DNA of 53,768 nt from JBIOJB01 sp044450465 (GTDB lineage Bacteria > Chloroflexota > Dormibacteria > Dormibacterales > Dormibacteraceae), in assembly GCA_044450465.1 (NCBI GenBank), contig JBIOJB010000002.1, positions 1-53,768 of the forward strand, given 5' to 3'. Both the position numbers and the translations under genes were made by a program. Shown here one piece after another: positions 17,569-25,788 of this stretch. How positions within the stretch are numbered: the stretch's first letter is position 1; each line of letters begins with the position of its first letter. The notes under the pieces are model-generated. The model was not told the origin of the DNA. It ran no database searches and saw only the letters and a program-made list of their open reading frames with translations.

Positions 17569-18189
17569 ATGGCGAATTACAGCGGGCCCGTTTGCAGGTT
17601 CTGTCGCCGAGAGGGAGCGAAGCTCTACCTCAAGGGCGAGCGCTGCTACACGCCCAAATGCGCCATCGAGCGCCGCGCCTTCGCGCCCGGCATGCATGGT
17701 CAGGCTCGAAAGCGGAAGACCTCGGACTATGGTCTCCAGCTTCGGGCCAAGCAGAAGGCGCGCCGTATTTACGGTTTGCTCGAGAAGCAGTTCCGGCTCT
17801 ACTTCGACACGGCGTCGAATGAGCCGGGCGTCACCGGCGTGAACCTGCTGCGGCACCTCGAGCTGCGTCTCGACAACGTCGTATACCGGATCGGCCTCGG
17901 CGCGTCGCGAAAGCAGGCTCGCCAGCTGGTCAGTCACCGGCACTTCGAAGTGAACGGGAAGACGGTCAACGTGCCCTCCTTCCAGGTCAAGCCCGGCGAC
18001 GTGATCAAGGTCAAGCCGGCAAACGGAGTGTTCGACGCGGCGCTCGATGCATCGAAAATTCGCCCGGTGCCATCGTGGCTCTCATTCAACGCGGACGACA
18101 AGTCCGCGAAAATCCTCGCCCGCCCAGACCGTCACGAGATGGAAAGCGGCGTCGAGGAGCAGCTCATCGTCGAGTTCTACTCTCGGTAA
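17569..18189 (+). CDS. rpsD: 30S ribosomal protein uS4, zinc-binding form
   Basis: S4 nucleates 30S body assembly and in some bacteria represses the alpha operon. The 206-residue product starts MANYSGPVCRFCRREGAKLY and has four N-terminal cysteines (C9, C12, C26, C31) consistent with a zinc site, then an S4 RNA-binding domain with LDNVVYRIGLGASRKQARQL. The ATG at 17569 has no Shine-Dalgarno; the 17-nt spacer after rpsK instead contains TCTCCTA. The open frame upstream of this ATG is a shadow over rpsK. Confidence 0.97.
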   Translation: MANYSGPVCRFCRREGAKLYLKGERCYTPKCAIERRAFAPGMHGQARKRKTSDYGLQLRAKQKARRIYGLLEKQFRLYFDTASNEPGVTGVNLLRHLELRLDNVVYRIGLGASRKQARQLVSHRHFEVNGKTVNVPSFQVKPGDVIKVKPANGVFDAALDASKIRPVPSWLSFNADDKSAKILARPDRHEMESGVEEQLIVEFYSR

Positions 18190-18213
18190 AGGGACGGAGG
18201 TAAACAACCAAAG

Positions 18214-19182
18214 TTGGCAATTGATACTCAGATGACCGTTGCGCCGTCGGTTCGGAAGCTCGAGGCGAGCGCGAACTACGGCAAGTTCGACATAGAACCC
18301 CTGGAGCCTGGCTTCGGCACGACTCTCGGCAACACGCTGCGGCGTGTGCTGCTGTCGTCGCTCTGGGGCGCTGCTGTGACGTCGATTCAGATCGACGGCG
18401 TGGCTCACGAGTTCACCGCGATCCCGCACGTGAAGGAGGACGTGACCGAGGTCATCCTCAACCTGAAGAAGCTCTGCCTCAAGAGCTTCACCGAAGATCC
18501 CGTGACCCTCCTGCTCGACGTGAAGGGCCCGGCTGAGGTGCGCGCATCGCACATTCAGGCTTCCTCCGACGTCGAGATCGTGAACCCGGATCTCTACATC
18601 TGCACGCTTGCCGCCAAGGGTCACCTCCGCATGGAGCTCAACGTCGAGCGCGGAAAGGGCTACGTGCCGGCGGAGCGCAACAAGCGCGAGGGGCAGCCGA
18701 TCGGGGTCATCCCGATTGACGCCCTCTTCTCGCCGGTCGAGAAGGCGAACTTCACGGTCGAGAAGACCCGAGTCGGCCAGTCGACCGACTATGACCGGCT
18801 CCTGATCGAGGTCTGGACCGACGGCACCATGTCCCCCGAGGAAGCCGTCAGTCACGCCGCCGAGCTGTTCACGCAGCACCTCAGGTTGTTCGTGACCTTT
18901 GGGGATCGCATCAAGGAAACCGAAGACGAGCGGAAGGGCGAGAAGACCGGGCAGAACCGGCTCATGGACACCCCGATCGAGGAGCTCGACCTGTCGGTGC
19001 GCGCCTTCAACTGCCTCAAGGCGAACGAGATCCAGACCGTCGGCCAGCTGCTCCAGAAGCGGGAGGAGGAGCTCCTCGCGCTGCGGAACTTCGGGCGCAA
19101 GTCGCTGGACGAGATCAAGGAGAAGCTGGTCGAGAAAGGCTTCATCAAACCCGAGGAGATGGGCGCCGTCCTGCGCGGCTAG
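18214..19182 (+). CDS. rpoA: RNA polymerase alpha subunit
   Basis: Alpha dimerises to seed polymerase assembly and its C-terminal domain contacts UP elements and activators. The 322-residue protein has the N-terminal domain with FDIEPLEPGFGTTLGNTLRR near residue 25, and the C-terminal helix-hairpin-helix domain with LRNFGRKSLDEIKEKL near residue 290. TTG 18214 follows GGACGGAGG by 12 nt. Downstream ATG codons (18231) would shorten it by six residues. Order rpsD-rpoA-rplQ is canonical. Confidence 0.98.
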   Translation: MAIDTQMTVAPSVRKLEASANYGKFDIEPLEPGFGTTLGNTLRRVLLSSLWGAAVTSIQIDGVAHEFTAIPHVKEDVTEVILNLKKLCLKSFTEDPVTLLLDVKGPAEVRASHIQASSDVEIVNPDLYICTLAAKGHLRMELNVERGKGYVPAERNKREGQPIGVIPIDALFSPVEKANFTVEKTRVGQSTDYDRLLIEVWTDGTMSPEEAVSHAAELFTQHLRLFVTFGDRIKETEDERKGEKTGQNRLMDTPIEELDLSVRAFNCLKANEIQTVGQLLQKREEELLALRNFGRKSLDEIKEKLVEKGFIKPEEMGAVLRG

Positions 19183-19188
19183 CCCCCG

Positions 19189-19542
19189 ATGAGACACCAG
19201 AAGAGCGGCCGACACTTCAATCGGGACACCGATGCGCGCAAGGCGCTGATGCGCAACCTGTGCACGTCTCTGCTCGAGAGCGGTCGCATCACGACCACCG
19301 AGGCGCGGGCCAAAGAGCTGCGCCGATGGGTCGAGCGTTTGATCACGACCGCCAAAGGCCAGGACGTCACCGCGCGACGCAAGGTCAGCGAGGAAGTCTC
19401 GAAGCCGGAGGTCGTCGAGAGGCTGTTCTCGAACCTGATGCCGCGGCTCTCGGAGCGGCCAGGCGGCTACACGCGGATCATCCGCAAAGGCCCGCGACTG
19501 GGCGACTCCGCACCAATGGTGATCATCGAACTGGTCGACTGA
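19189..19542 (+). CDS. rplQ: 50S ribosomal protein bL17
   Basis: L17 lies at the exit-tunnel rim. The 117-residue protein starts MRHQKSGRHFNRDTDARKAL and has SLLESGRITTTEARAKELRR and GGYTRIIRKGPRLGDSAPM, all typical. The ATG is 6 nt after rpoA. About 70 nt of AT-richer sequence separate it from truA, including a TTGACA at 19551 without a convincing -10. Confidence 0.98.
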   Translation: MRHQKSGRHFNRDTDARKALMRNLCTSLLESGRITTTEARAKELRRWVERLITTAKGQDVTARRKVSEEVSKPEVVERLFSNLMPRLSERPGGYTRIIRKGPRLGDSAPMVIIELVD

Positions 19543-19610
19543 CACCGCATTTGACAATTGAATAGAAACGCGATGTGCGAAGGCCAAGTCGCGACCGCCC
19601 GCTTCTTCCG

Positions 19611-20342
19611 ATGAACCTGAAGATCGTGCTCGAGTACGACGGCCGCGGGTTCGTCGGCTGGCAGCAGCAGGCCAACGGGCGCTCGGTGGAGGCCGAGTTG
19701 AAGCGGGCGCTGCGGGAGCTGACCGGCACGGACGTGAAGGTTTACGCCGCGGGCCGGACCGATGCCGGCGCCCACGCGGAGGGCCAGGTCGTCAGCTTCG
19801 TAACCGACGGCCGGATCTCGCCACGGAAGATGGTGGCCGCGCTCAATGTGCGCTTGCCGGAGGACGTGACAGTGGTCTCCGCCGAGAGCGTGCCCGCCGA
19901 GTTCCACGCCCGGTACTCCGCGCGCTGGCGGCGTTACCGGTACAGGTTGCTGGACCGGCCATCGCGCCCCGCTCTCGACCGTGGCCGCTGCTGGCACATT
20001 CGCGGCCAGCTGGACGTCGATGCGATGTCGCGAGCGGCCGGGGCCCTCGCCGGGAAGCACGACTGGACCACCTTCTGCTCAGCGTCCGAGCCGGCGGGAG
20101 ATCGGGTGCGCGAGATGCGCTGGGTGCACGTGCGCCGGCGGGGAGAGTACGTCGAGATCGAGCTGGTAGGGGAGGGTTTCTTGAGGGGGCTGGCGAGAGG
20201 CCTGGCAGGAGCGCTGGCCGAGGTGGGGCGAGGCCGCCGCCCGCCGGAATGGGTGGCAGAGCTGCTCGCGGCTCGGGACAGGAGGCAGGCGCCGCGTACC
20301 GCTCCCGCGGGAGGCCTGACATTGGTGGAAGTGATTTACTAG
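19611..20342 (+). CDS. truA: tRNA pseudouridine(38-40) synthase TruA
   Basis: Isomerises uridines 38-40 in the tRNA anticodon arm. The 243-residue protein has the catalytic Asp in AAGRTDAGAHAEGQVVSF near residue 52, and SARWRRYRYRL. ATG 19611 (MNLKIVLEYDGRGFVGWQQQ) gives the family N-terminus; the open frame extends upstream to a GTG with no family similarity. No Shine-Dalgarno is evident. Placement between rplQ and rplM is common in Gram-positives. Confidence 0.97.
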   Translation: MNLKIVLEYDGRGFVGWQQQANGRSVEAELKRALRELTGTDVKVYAAGRTDAGAHAEGQVVSFVTDGRISPRKMVAALNVRLPEDVTVVSAESVPAEFHARYSARWRRYRYRLLDRPSRPALDRGRCWHIRGQLDVDAMSRAAGALAGKHDWTTFCSASEPAGDRVREMRWVHVRRRGEYVEIELVGEGFLRGLARGLAGALAEVGRGRRPPEWVAELLAARDRRQAPRTAPAGGLTLVEVIY

Positions 20343-20352
20343 GGAACCTTGA

Positions 20353-20817
20353 ATGAGTAAGCAGAAGACGTGGACCGCGAAAACGGCAGAGTTGAAGAGC
20401 GATTGGTACGTGGTGGACGCCACGGACCTTGTGCTCGGCCGCCTTGCTTCCAGCGTGGCCAAGATCCTGCGCGGGAAGCACAAGCCGACGTTCACGCCAC
20501 ATCTGAACACAGGCGACCACGTGGTGGTGATCAATGCCGCCAAGATCAAAGTCACGGGGTCGAAGCTCGAAACCAAGGAATACACGCGGTACACCGGCTA
20601 CCCGGGCGGCCTTCGCAAGAGAACCTTTCAGCGCGCGCAGGAGCTGGACCCGACCTTCCCGATCATGAACGCGGTGCGAGGCATGCTTCAGCGGAACACT
20701 CTGGGGGCTGATATGCTGACGCGCCTTCGCGTTTATGCCGGGGCCGACCACGGACACCAGGCTCAGAAGCCGAAGCTGATCACCTTCGACGCCAGGGGAG
20801 ACTTGAAGATTGGCTGA
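20353..20817 (+). CDS. rplM: 50S ribosomal protein uL13
   Basis: An early 50S assembly protein. The 154-residue product has the family opening KTWTAKTAELKSDWYVVDAT, then LGRLASSVAKILRGKHKPTF and YTRYTGYPGGLRKRTFQRAQ. The ATG is 10 nt after truA and the stop overlaps rpsI by 8 nt, the usual rplM-rpsI pair. Confidence 0.98.
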   Translation: MSKQKTWTAKTAELKSDWYVVDATDLVLGRLASSVAKILRGKHKPTFTPHLNTGDHVVVINAAKIKVTGSKLETKEYTRYTGYPGGLRKRTFQRAQELDPTFPIMNAVRGMLQRNTLGADMLTRLRVYAGADHGHQAQKPKLITFDARGDLKIG

Positions 20818-21202
20818 CACGTTCCACAGGGGCACCGGACGCCGCAAAAACGCCGTGGCACGCGTTCGGATTCAGCCAGGCGAAGGCAAAGTGACGGTCA
20901 ATGACAAGGATCCGCTTGCATACCTTGGCCGGAGGGTGCTCGAGATGGCCGCCCTGGCCCCGCTTCGGGTGCTCAGCATGCAGAGGAAGTTCGACATCAC
21001 CGTGAAGGTGGTGGGCGGGGGCACGAGCGGTCAGGCCGGGGCGATAGCTCACGGCATCGCCCGAGCTCTGTGCCGGTACGACCCTGCTTTCCGGCCGGCG
21101 CTCAAGAAGGCGGGCCTGCTGACCCGTGACGCCCGGATGAAAGAGCGCAAGAAGTACGGCTTGAAGAGGGCTCGCAAGGCTCCCCAGTACACGAAGCGTT
21201 AG
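20810..21202 (+). CDS. rpsI: 30S ribosomal protein uS9
   Basis: S9's C-terminal arginine reaches the P-site tRNA. The 130-residue protein starts FHRGTGRRKNAVARVRIQPG after the initiator residues, and ends KRARKAPQYTKR, the standard tail. TTG 20810 lies inside the end of rplM. It is the last gene of the translation block; the next gene is convergent and overlaps its last 4 nt. Confidence 0.98.
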   Translation: MADTFHRGTGRRKNAVARVRIQPGEGKVTVNDKDPLAYLGRRVLEMAALAPLRVLSMQRKFDITVKVVGGGTSGQAGAIAHGIARALCRYDPAFRPALKKAGLLTRDARMKERKKYGLKRARKAPQYTKR

Positions 21203-21405
21203 GAATTCGCGGGGACGCGGATCTCGACTTTTCGGCAGTCCGGGCACGCGAGCACGTCCAGCGAGAGGAGCCCTTCACCCAGCTCAGCCCACTCGCCGAA
21301 CAGAAGCTTCCAGCCGCCGGAGCTGCCGCCGACCCTGAACTGTTCAGTGCCGATCGATTGGAGCTGAGTGCCGCATCGCAAGCAGGCGTTGGGATCCGTG
21401 GCCAT
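21199..21405 (-). CDS. Small double-CxxC protein of unknown function
   Basis: A 68-residue protein with two cysteine pairs, CLRC at residues 8-11 and CPDC near residues 54-57, compatible with a single zinc ribbon. Between them is a glycine/Trp-rich stretch (VGGSSGGWKLLFGEWAELG). The start ATG is preceded on its strand by a good AAGGAGG at proper spacing, so I believe the gene is real. Its end overlaps the convergent rpsI by 4 nt. Similar short zinc-ribbon proteins of unknown role occur widely in actinobacteria and relatives; no function is claimed. Confidence 0.7.
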   Translation of the reverse strand: MATDPNACLRCGTQLQSIGTEQFRVGGSSGGWKLLFGEWAELGEGLLSLDVLACPDCRKVEIRVPANS

Positions 21406-21535
21406 CTCGGTCCTCCTTCAAGGCTGAACGCCGGCTCAGGAACGTCCGGCATTGTCCCCCTTAACAGGCAGGCTTGGTGGTCGCGTCCGGCCCCGGGACA
21501 ATGGCCTCATCAACCATTTGTCAGGAGGTCGCGCG

Positions 21536-21724
21536 GTGAAGAAGAAAGTGCCCGTCGTCAAGCAGCTCTACCGGCTGAACGTGGAACCAAGGGTGGTTGA
21601 CCACCTGAGCAGGCTCGCCACGCGCACGGGAGAGCCCAAGAGCCGTCTTGCAACGCGCCTTTTCACCGAAGCCGTCATGGGTTTCAAGCCGGCGCCGAAA
21701 GGAAGAGCCGGGGCTCAGCCCTAG
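21536..21724 (+). CDS. Small basic protein, possibly ribbon-helix-helix
   Basis: A 62-residue protein from a GTG at 21536 with CAGGAGG 6 nt upstream. The sequence KQLYRLNVEPRVVDHLSRLA could form a strand then helix, as in ribbon-helix-helix DNA-binding or antitoxin proteins, but no partner toxin is adjacent. The last residues are Lys/Pro/Ala-rich. Its stop overlaps the convergent acyl-CoA synthetase by 4 nt. The longer in-frame start at 21452 has no ribosome site. Function unknown. Confidence 0.55.
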   Translation: MKKKVPVVKQLYRLNVEPRVVDHLSRLATRTGEPKSRLATRLFTEAVMGFKPAPKGRAGAQP

Positions 21725-23589
21725 GCCGATTCGCGCTCCGAATCCACCGGGAGCCCACCCGCAGGATCCGAGTACATCGCCTCGATCTGGGGCCCGTACT
21801 TGCTGTGGATCACGCGGCGCTTCAGCTTCATGGTCGGCGTCAGCTCTTCCGACTCAGGCGACCACTCGGTAGCCAGAATCGTGAACCGCTTGAACTGCTC
21901 AACGCGGGACAGGTGGGAATTCGCCACGGTCAGAGATCTCCTCACCTCGCCGATCACCGCCGGATCGGAGGCCAGCTCGGTCATCGAGGAGGCCGCGAGG
22001 CCCCGAGCCTTGGCCCAGGCCGGCGCGACCTGTGGGTCCAGCACAACCAGGACCGAGATGAACTTCCGACCGTCGCCTATGGCCACGGCCTGGCCGATGA
22101 TCGGGCTGGACTTGGCCAACGCCTCCAGGTTCGACGGCGAGATGTTCTTACCGGCGGAGGTGATGATGAGCTCCTTCTTGCGGTCGATGATCCTGAACTG
22201 GCCACTGGGTGAGATCTCGGCGATGTCACCGCTGTGCACCCAACCATCCGAGTCGATGATGTCGGCAGTCCGCTCCGGATCCCGGTAATAGCCGACCATC
22301 ACGTTCCCGCCGCGAACCAGCAGCTCGCCGTCTTCTCCCAGCTTCACCTCGACGCCGGCTATCGCCTTGCCAATCGACGGTGCCTGGTGGTCGTCAAGCG
22401 GCACTGCCGTCGCAGGACCGGTGAGCTCGCTCATTCCCCATACCTCGTACAGAGGCATTCCGATGGCGGCCCAGAATTCGTGGACCTCAGGCCGGCATGG
22501 AGCGGTTGAGGTGATCGGCACTGTGCATCGCTCCAGCCCGACCTTCGAGCGGAGCAGTAGGAAGAAAGGCTGGGCCCGCTCGACGCCTGCCGCCAGCTCG
22601 GCGGGGACGGGCTGACCATCTCGCCGCAGCCTGTACGCGCTCATGGCCGCGGTTACAGCACCTTGCGCCATCTGCCGCTTGGCCTCATCCGGCTCTGCGG
22701 CGATCCCGGCTTGCAGACCGGCCATGAGCTTCTCCCACACGCGCGGCACGCCCACGAACTCGGTCGGCCTGGCTTCGAGCAGGTATGGGAGAAGGAGGTT
22801 CGGATCGGGACAGAGCCAGACGTCATGCCCGTAGAACATTCCGCCCCACTGCGAGGTGAATCGTTCCGCAACATGCGCGAGCGGTAGATAGCTGACCAGA
22901 GTCTGGTTGTCGAGCTCCAGGAAGCGCCTGAGCGATTCCAGAGTCCAGACGATGTTGTTATGGGAGTAGACGACTCCCTTGGGCGGGCCGGTCGTGCCCG
23001 AGGTGTAGATCAGTGAGACGGTGTCTTCAGGGCCGACGGCGCGCCACGAAGCCTCAAACGCCTTGGGGTCGGCGGCCATGACGGCTCGCCCCTTGTCGAC
23101 GAGGTCGGCCCAGGACATGACGCCGTCCTGCGCTTCGCCTCGAACGAGGACGATGTGCTTCAAGTGCGGAGTCGCCGCTCGGATCGCGAGGAACTTCTCC
23201 AGAAAGGACGTGTCCTCCACAAAAGCCACCGAAGCTTCGGAATGGTTGGCCACGAATTGCAGCTGGTCGACCGCAAGGGTGTTGTAAACGCTTATCGCCG
23301 CACCGCCCGCGTGGACTAGTCCGAGGTCGGCGATCACGTGCTCAGGGACGTTCCGGGCCATGATCAGGCCGAACTGCCCCGGTCCAAAACCGAGCGACCG
23401 GAGGCCCAACGCCACCGCCGCCACCTCATCGCGATAGCCGCGCCAGGTGAGCGACTTCGATACGCCATCCTCCTTCCAGTGGAGGGCGTCCCGGTCGCCC
23501 CACTTCGTCACCGCGTCGGCGAACAAGGTGCAGACCGTCTGGCCCGAGACGGCCGCATCGATCGACGCGCGCTCGGCGATCACATCCAT
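21721..23589 (-). CDS. Long-chain fatty-acid-CoA ligase (AMP-forming)
   Basis: Adenylates a fatty acid with ATP and transfers it to CoA, a FadD/FAA1-type enzyme. The 622-residue protein from the ATG at 23589 shows the AMP-binding motif YTSGTTGPPKGVVYSH, the LPLAHVAERF segment, the EVWGMSELTG motif, and HSGDIAEISPSGQFRIIDRK followed by GKNISPSNLE, which carry the family's adenylate and hinge residues. The open frame extends 175 codons further upstream but that part has no family character and covers the divergent intergenic region. Substrate chain length cannot be read from sequence. The gene is divergent from cdaA. Confidence 0.92.
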   Translation of the reverse strand: MDVIAERASIDAAVSGQTVCTLFADAVTKWGDRDALHWKEDGVSKSLTWRGYRDEVAAVALGLRSLGFGPGQFGLIMARNVPEHVIADLGLVHAGGAAISVYNTLAVDQLQFVANHSEASVAFVEDTSFLEKFLAIRAATPHLKHIVLVRGEAQDGVMSWADLVDKGRAVMAADPKAFEASWRAVGPEDTVSLIYTSGTTGPPKGVVYSHNNIVWTLESLRRFLELDNQTLVSYLPLAHVAERFTSQWGGMFYGHDVWLCPDPNLLLPYLLEARPTEFVGVPRVWEKLMAGLQAGIAAEPDEAKRQMAQGAVTAAMSAYRLRRDGQPVPAELAAGVERAQPFFLLLRSKVGLERCTVPITSTAPCRPEVHEFWAAIGMPLYEVWGMSELTGPATAVPLDDHQAPSIGKAIAGVEVKLGEDGELLVRGGNVMVGYYRDPERTADIIDSDGWVHSGDIAEISPSGQFRIIDRKKELIITSAGKNISPSNLEALAKSSPIIGQAVAIGDGRKFISVLVVLDPQVAPAWAKARGLAASSMTELASDPAVIGEVRRSLTVANSHLSRVEQFKRFTILATEWSPESEELTPTMKLKRRVIHSKYGPQIEAMYSDPAGGLPVDSERESA

Positions 23590-23659
23590 GGCGGCGAATA
23601 GAGTACTCGCTGCCGGCGCGATGATCCAGTGGATCGCGGACGGGCGGGAAGCCGATCGG

Positions 23660-23681
23660 TCCCGATGCCGCGGCATCGGGA
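23660..23681. promoter_or_regulatory. Perfect 22-bp palindrome between acyl-CoA ligase and cdaA
   Basis: Half-site TCCCGATGCCG followed by its exact complement, with no spacer, 71 bp before the ligase start and 229 bp before cdaA. A second short palindrome CCGATCGG overlaps its left flank. It is a plausible operator for a dimeric regulator of the ligase. The remainder of the 320-nt region 23590-23909 holds a GGCC-stem with a following run of T (about 23735-23760) and a possible 32-codon reading frame (23815-23913). Confidence 0.5.
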
Positions 23682-23814
23682 GGGCCGCCCGCGACTGAAG
23701 TCGGTTCCGACCCTCAGGACGGGCTCGCCAAGGGGCCGAAACCGCAAGAAAGGCCTTTTTGTGGCGGGACGAGCCATCATGATCGCTCCTGTGACAGACT
23801 CGAAGGTCTGGCCT

Positions 23815-23913
23815 ATGGCTCAGGAGAAAGAGACGGTTCGCGGGAGGGCTGACCTCCAGAAGGACCAGATGACCAGCGCCCGCCCGCCGCAGGCGCCGGG
23901 AGCGGTGGATTGA
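23815..23913 (+). CDS. Possible short leader ORF coupled to cdaA
   Basis: A 32-codon frame, starting MAQEKETVRGRADLQKDQMT, ends in TGA at 23911-23913, overlapping the TTG start of cdaA. The overlap geometry is that of the coupled genes elsewhere in this window. No Shine-Dalgarno is clear and the composition is Gln/Arg/Pro-rich with no recognised domain, so it may be leader sequence only. An in-frame ATG at 23779 would give a longer product. Confidence 0.25.
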   Translation: MAQEKETVRGRADLQKDQMTSARPPQAPGAVD

Positions 23914-24731
23914 ACCAGTTCCTGGGGCAGCTCGGGGACCTGGTCCACCACCTTGGGCCGATCGAGGCACTGGACGTTGCCGTGGTCGCGTTCGTCCTCT
24001 ACCAGCTGCTGCGCCTGCTGCGTGGCACACAGGGCACACAGATCCTGGTCGGCCTCGTACTGCTCGCCGTCGTCGGGGTCGCGGCGACCCAGTTGAACCT
24101 GTTGCTGCTGTCATGGCTCTTCAAGAACGCGACTTTCTTCATCGTGATCGCCGTGATCGTCATGTTTCAGCCGGAGCTGCGTCGGGCGCTGGACCAGATC
24201 GGGCGAATGGGCAGCCTTGGTAGGCCGCTTTCGAACCAGAAGACGCGACTCTACAACCAGGCGATCTCCGAAGCCATCCGCGCGGCCGAGCGATTGAGCA
24301 ACAAGCACACCGGCGCGCTGATCGCGTTCGAGCGCGAGGTGGGACTGGAGGACTACGTCGCGACCGGCGTTCGAATCAACGGCGAGATCTCGGCCGAGAT
24401 GCTGCAGTCCATCTTCTATCCCAACTCGCCCCTGCATGACGGGGCGGTGATCGTGAGAGGCAACCGGATCGTCGCGGCAGGATGCCTGCTCCCGCTGCCC
24501 GAAGAGGGCGCGGTCAAAGAGCGCGTCGGGACCCGACATCGGGCTGCACTCGGCCTCTCCCTCTCGTCCGACGCGCTCGTGTTGGTGGTCTCGGAGGAGA
24601 CGGGCCATATCTCGGTTGTGGAGGAAGGAAAGATCAGCCGCGACCTGGATCCGGACAGCCTGAGACGGCGGGTCAGCGTGAAGGTGCAATCTCCCTCCAA
24701 CGGCAACGGGTTCTTCAAGCTCCGCAGATGA
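23910..24731 (+). CDS. cdaA: Diadenylate cyclase CdaA, membrane-bound
   Basis: Makes c-di-AMP from two ATP. The 273-residue protein has three N-terminal membrane segments (residues about 18-90), then a DisA_N/DAC domain with the catalytic DGA in NSPLHDGAVIVRGNRI and GTRHRAALGLS, the RHR motif. The TTG at 23910 is the only in-frame start consistent with the first membrane segment. The ATG of cdaR overlaps its stop. The cdaA-cdaR-glm order is the conserved arrangement in Gram-positives, linking c-di-AMP to cell-wall precursor supply. Confidence 0.96.
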   Translation: MNQFLGQLGDLVHHLGPIEALDVAVVAFVLYQLLRLLRGTQGTQILVGLVLLAVVGVAATQLNLLLLSWLFKNATFFIVIAVIVMFQPELRRALDQIGRMGSLGRPLSNQKTRLYNQAISEAIRAAERLSNKHTGALIAFEREVGLEDYVATGVRINGEISAEMLQSIFYPNSPLHDGAVIVRGNRIVAAGCLLPLPEEGAVKERVGTRHRAALGLSLSSDALVLVVSEETGHISVVEEGKISRDLDPDSLRRRVSVKVQSPSNGNGFFKLRR

Positions 24732-25690
24732 GCCTGATCACCGACAACTGGAGGCTCAAGGTGCTGGCCGTCGGCCTTGCAGTCTTGATGCTCGGCGCCG
24801 TGGACTTCTCTCAGAACCCCCCCAAGACGAGATCGCTCACGGTCGGGTTGACCTATTACGTGCCCTCTGGGCTGGTTCTTATCAACCCGCCCAGCAAGGT
24901 CACGGTGACCATCGGGGGGCTGGCGGACCTGATCGCCTCGGTCACTCCGGACAACCTCGTCGCCGTCGCCGACGCCACCAATGTCAGCCCAGGCCCTGCG
25001 GTGAAGCTCAACGTCAAGGTGACCGGGCCGACCGGAGTCAACATCCAGAACCCGGACGCGATCCATGTCGACATCGATAACTTGCAGGCGAAGCAGCTGC
25101 CGGTAACCGTGAAGGCGAACCCGGCTCCGACCTGGAGCATCACGACCGCGGTCGCGGTTTGCGGTCAGAGCCCGCCCTGCGTGGTGACGTTCACCGGTCC
25201 GGCGATCTGGGAGGTCAACCTGCAGGCGTCCGTCGCCTACGGCGCCCAGGTCGACCTCGCCACCATCGACGAGCCGAATGAGCCGGTGCAGCTCCAGAAC
25301 AGCCTCGGTGTTCTCGACCTCTCGTCAGTCCGTACGATTCCCGCCGCGGGTCTGGACATCAATGCCGTTTCGATCCACATCGAAGCCAAACCGGGCTCGA
25401 CGAGCACAACGGTGCCCCTGGTTGACGCGCCCCCGTCTCAGCCGACGCCGAGCGGGTACCGGGTTACTGGAATCACCGTCGACCCAGGCAGCGTGATCAT
25501 CACCGGGGATGCCACCATCCTGCGCCGGATCCAGCGCATCGTGCTGCCCCCGGTCGATCTCAGCGGGCACGTCTCCGATTTCACCATCCAGGTGGCGATC
25601 AAGTATCCCGACGGCGTCGCCGGATCCGCTGCTTTCGCCAAGATCACCTATTCGATCTCGCCCAACCCCACCGTCTCGCCGAGTCCATAG
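24728..25690 (+). CDS. cdaR: YbbR-domain protein CdaR, regulator of CdaA
   Basis: CdaR is an extracytoplasmic YbbR-repeat protein known to modulate CdaA. The 320-residue product begins MSLITDNWRLKVLAVGLAVL, the typical short cytoplasmic start (NxxLKxLS-like) followed by one membrane segment, then YbbR-like beta repeats with conserved PxxVxVxG-type turns (PPSKVTVTIGG; GVNIQNPDAIHVDI). It lacks a clear third repeat boundary I could place with confidence. The ATG overlaps the cdaA stop by 4 nt. The larger open frame upstream is a shadow of cdaA. Confidence 0.9.
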   Translation: MSLITDNWRLKVLAVGLAVLMLGAVDFSQNPPKTRSLTVGLTYYVPSGLVLINPPSKVTVTIGGLADLIASVTPDNLVAVADATNVSPGPAVKLNVKVTGPTGVNIQNPDAIHVDIDNLQAKQLPVTVKANPAPTWSITTAVAVCGQSPPCVVTFTGPAIWEVNLQASVAYGAQVDLATIDEPNEPVQLQNSLGVLDLSSVRTIPAAGLDINAVSIHIEAKPGSTSTTVPLVDAPPSQPTPSGYRVTGITVDPGSVIITGDATILRRIQRIVLPPVDLSGHVSDFTIQVAIKYPDGVAGSAAFAKITYSISPNPTVSPSP

Positions 25691-25788
25691 AAGCCTGTGT
25701 AACCTGAAGCAGGCGCCCCGCGTTGGGGTTGGGTCGGACGGCAGAACATTCATGCATGAGTTGGAGTTGAGGTAGAGGCAACCAGTAG

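Noticed and set aside
19551..19580. Promoter before truA based on TTGACA at 19551
   Set aside because: No acceptable -10 is found at 16-18 bp.
18082..19587. 501-codon open frame on the minus strand
   Set aside because: It lies wholly opposite rpoA, rplQ and the end of rpsD and has no recognisable domain; long antisense frames are expected in GC-rich genes.
25691..25788. glmS ribozyme upstream of glmS
   Set aside because: The 98-nt gap lacks the ribozyme's conserved core and pairing pattern; a proper ribosome site is present instead.
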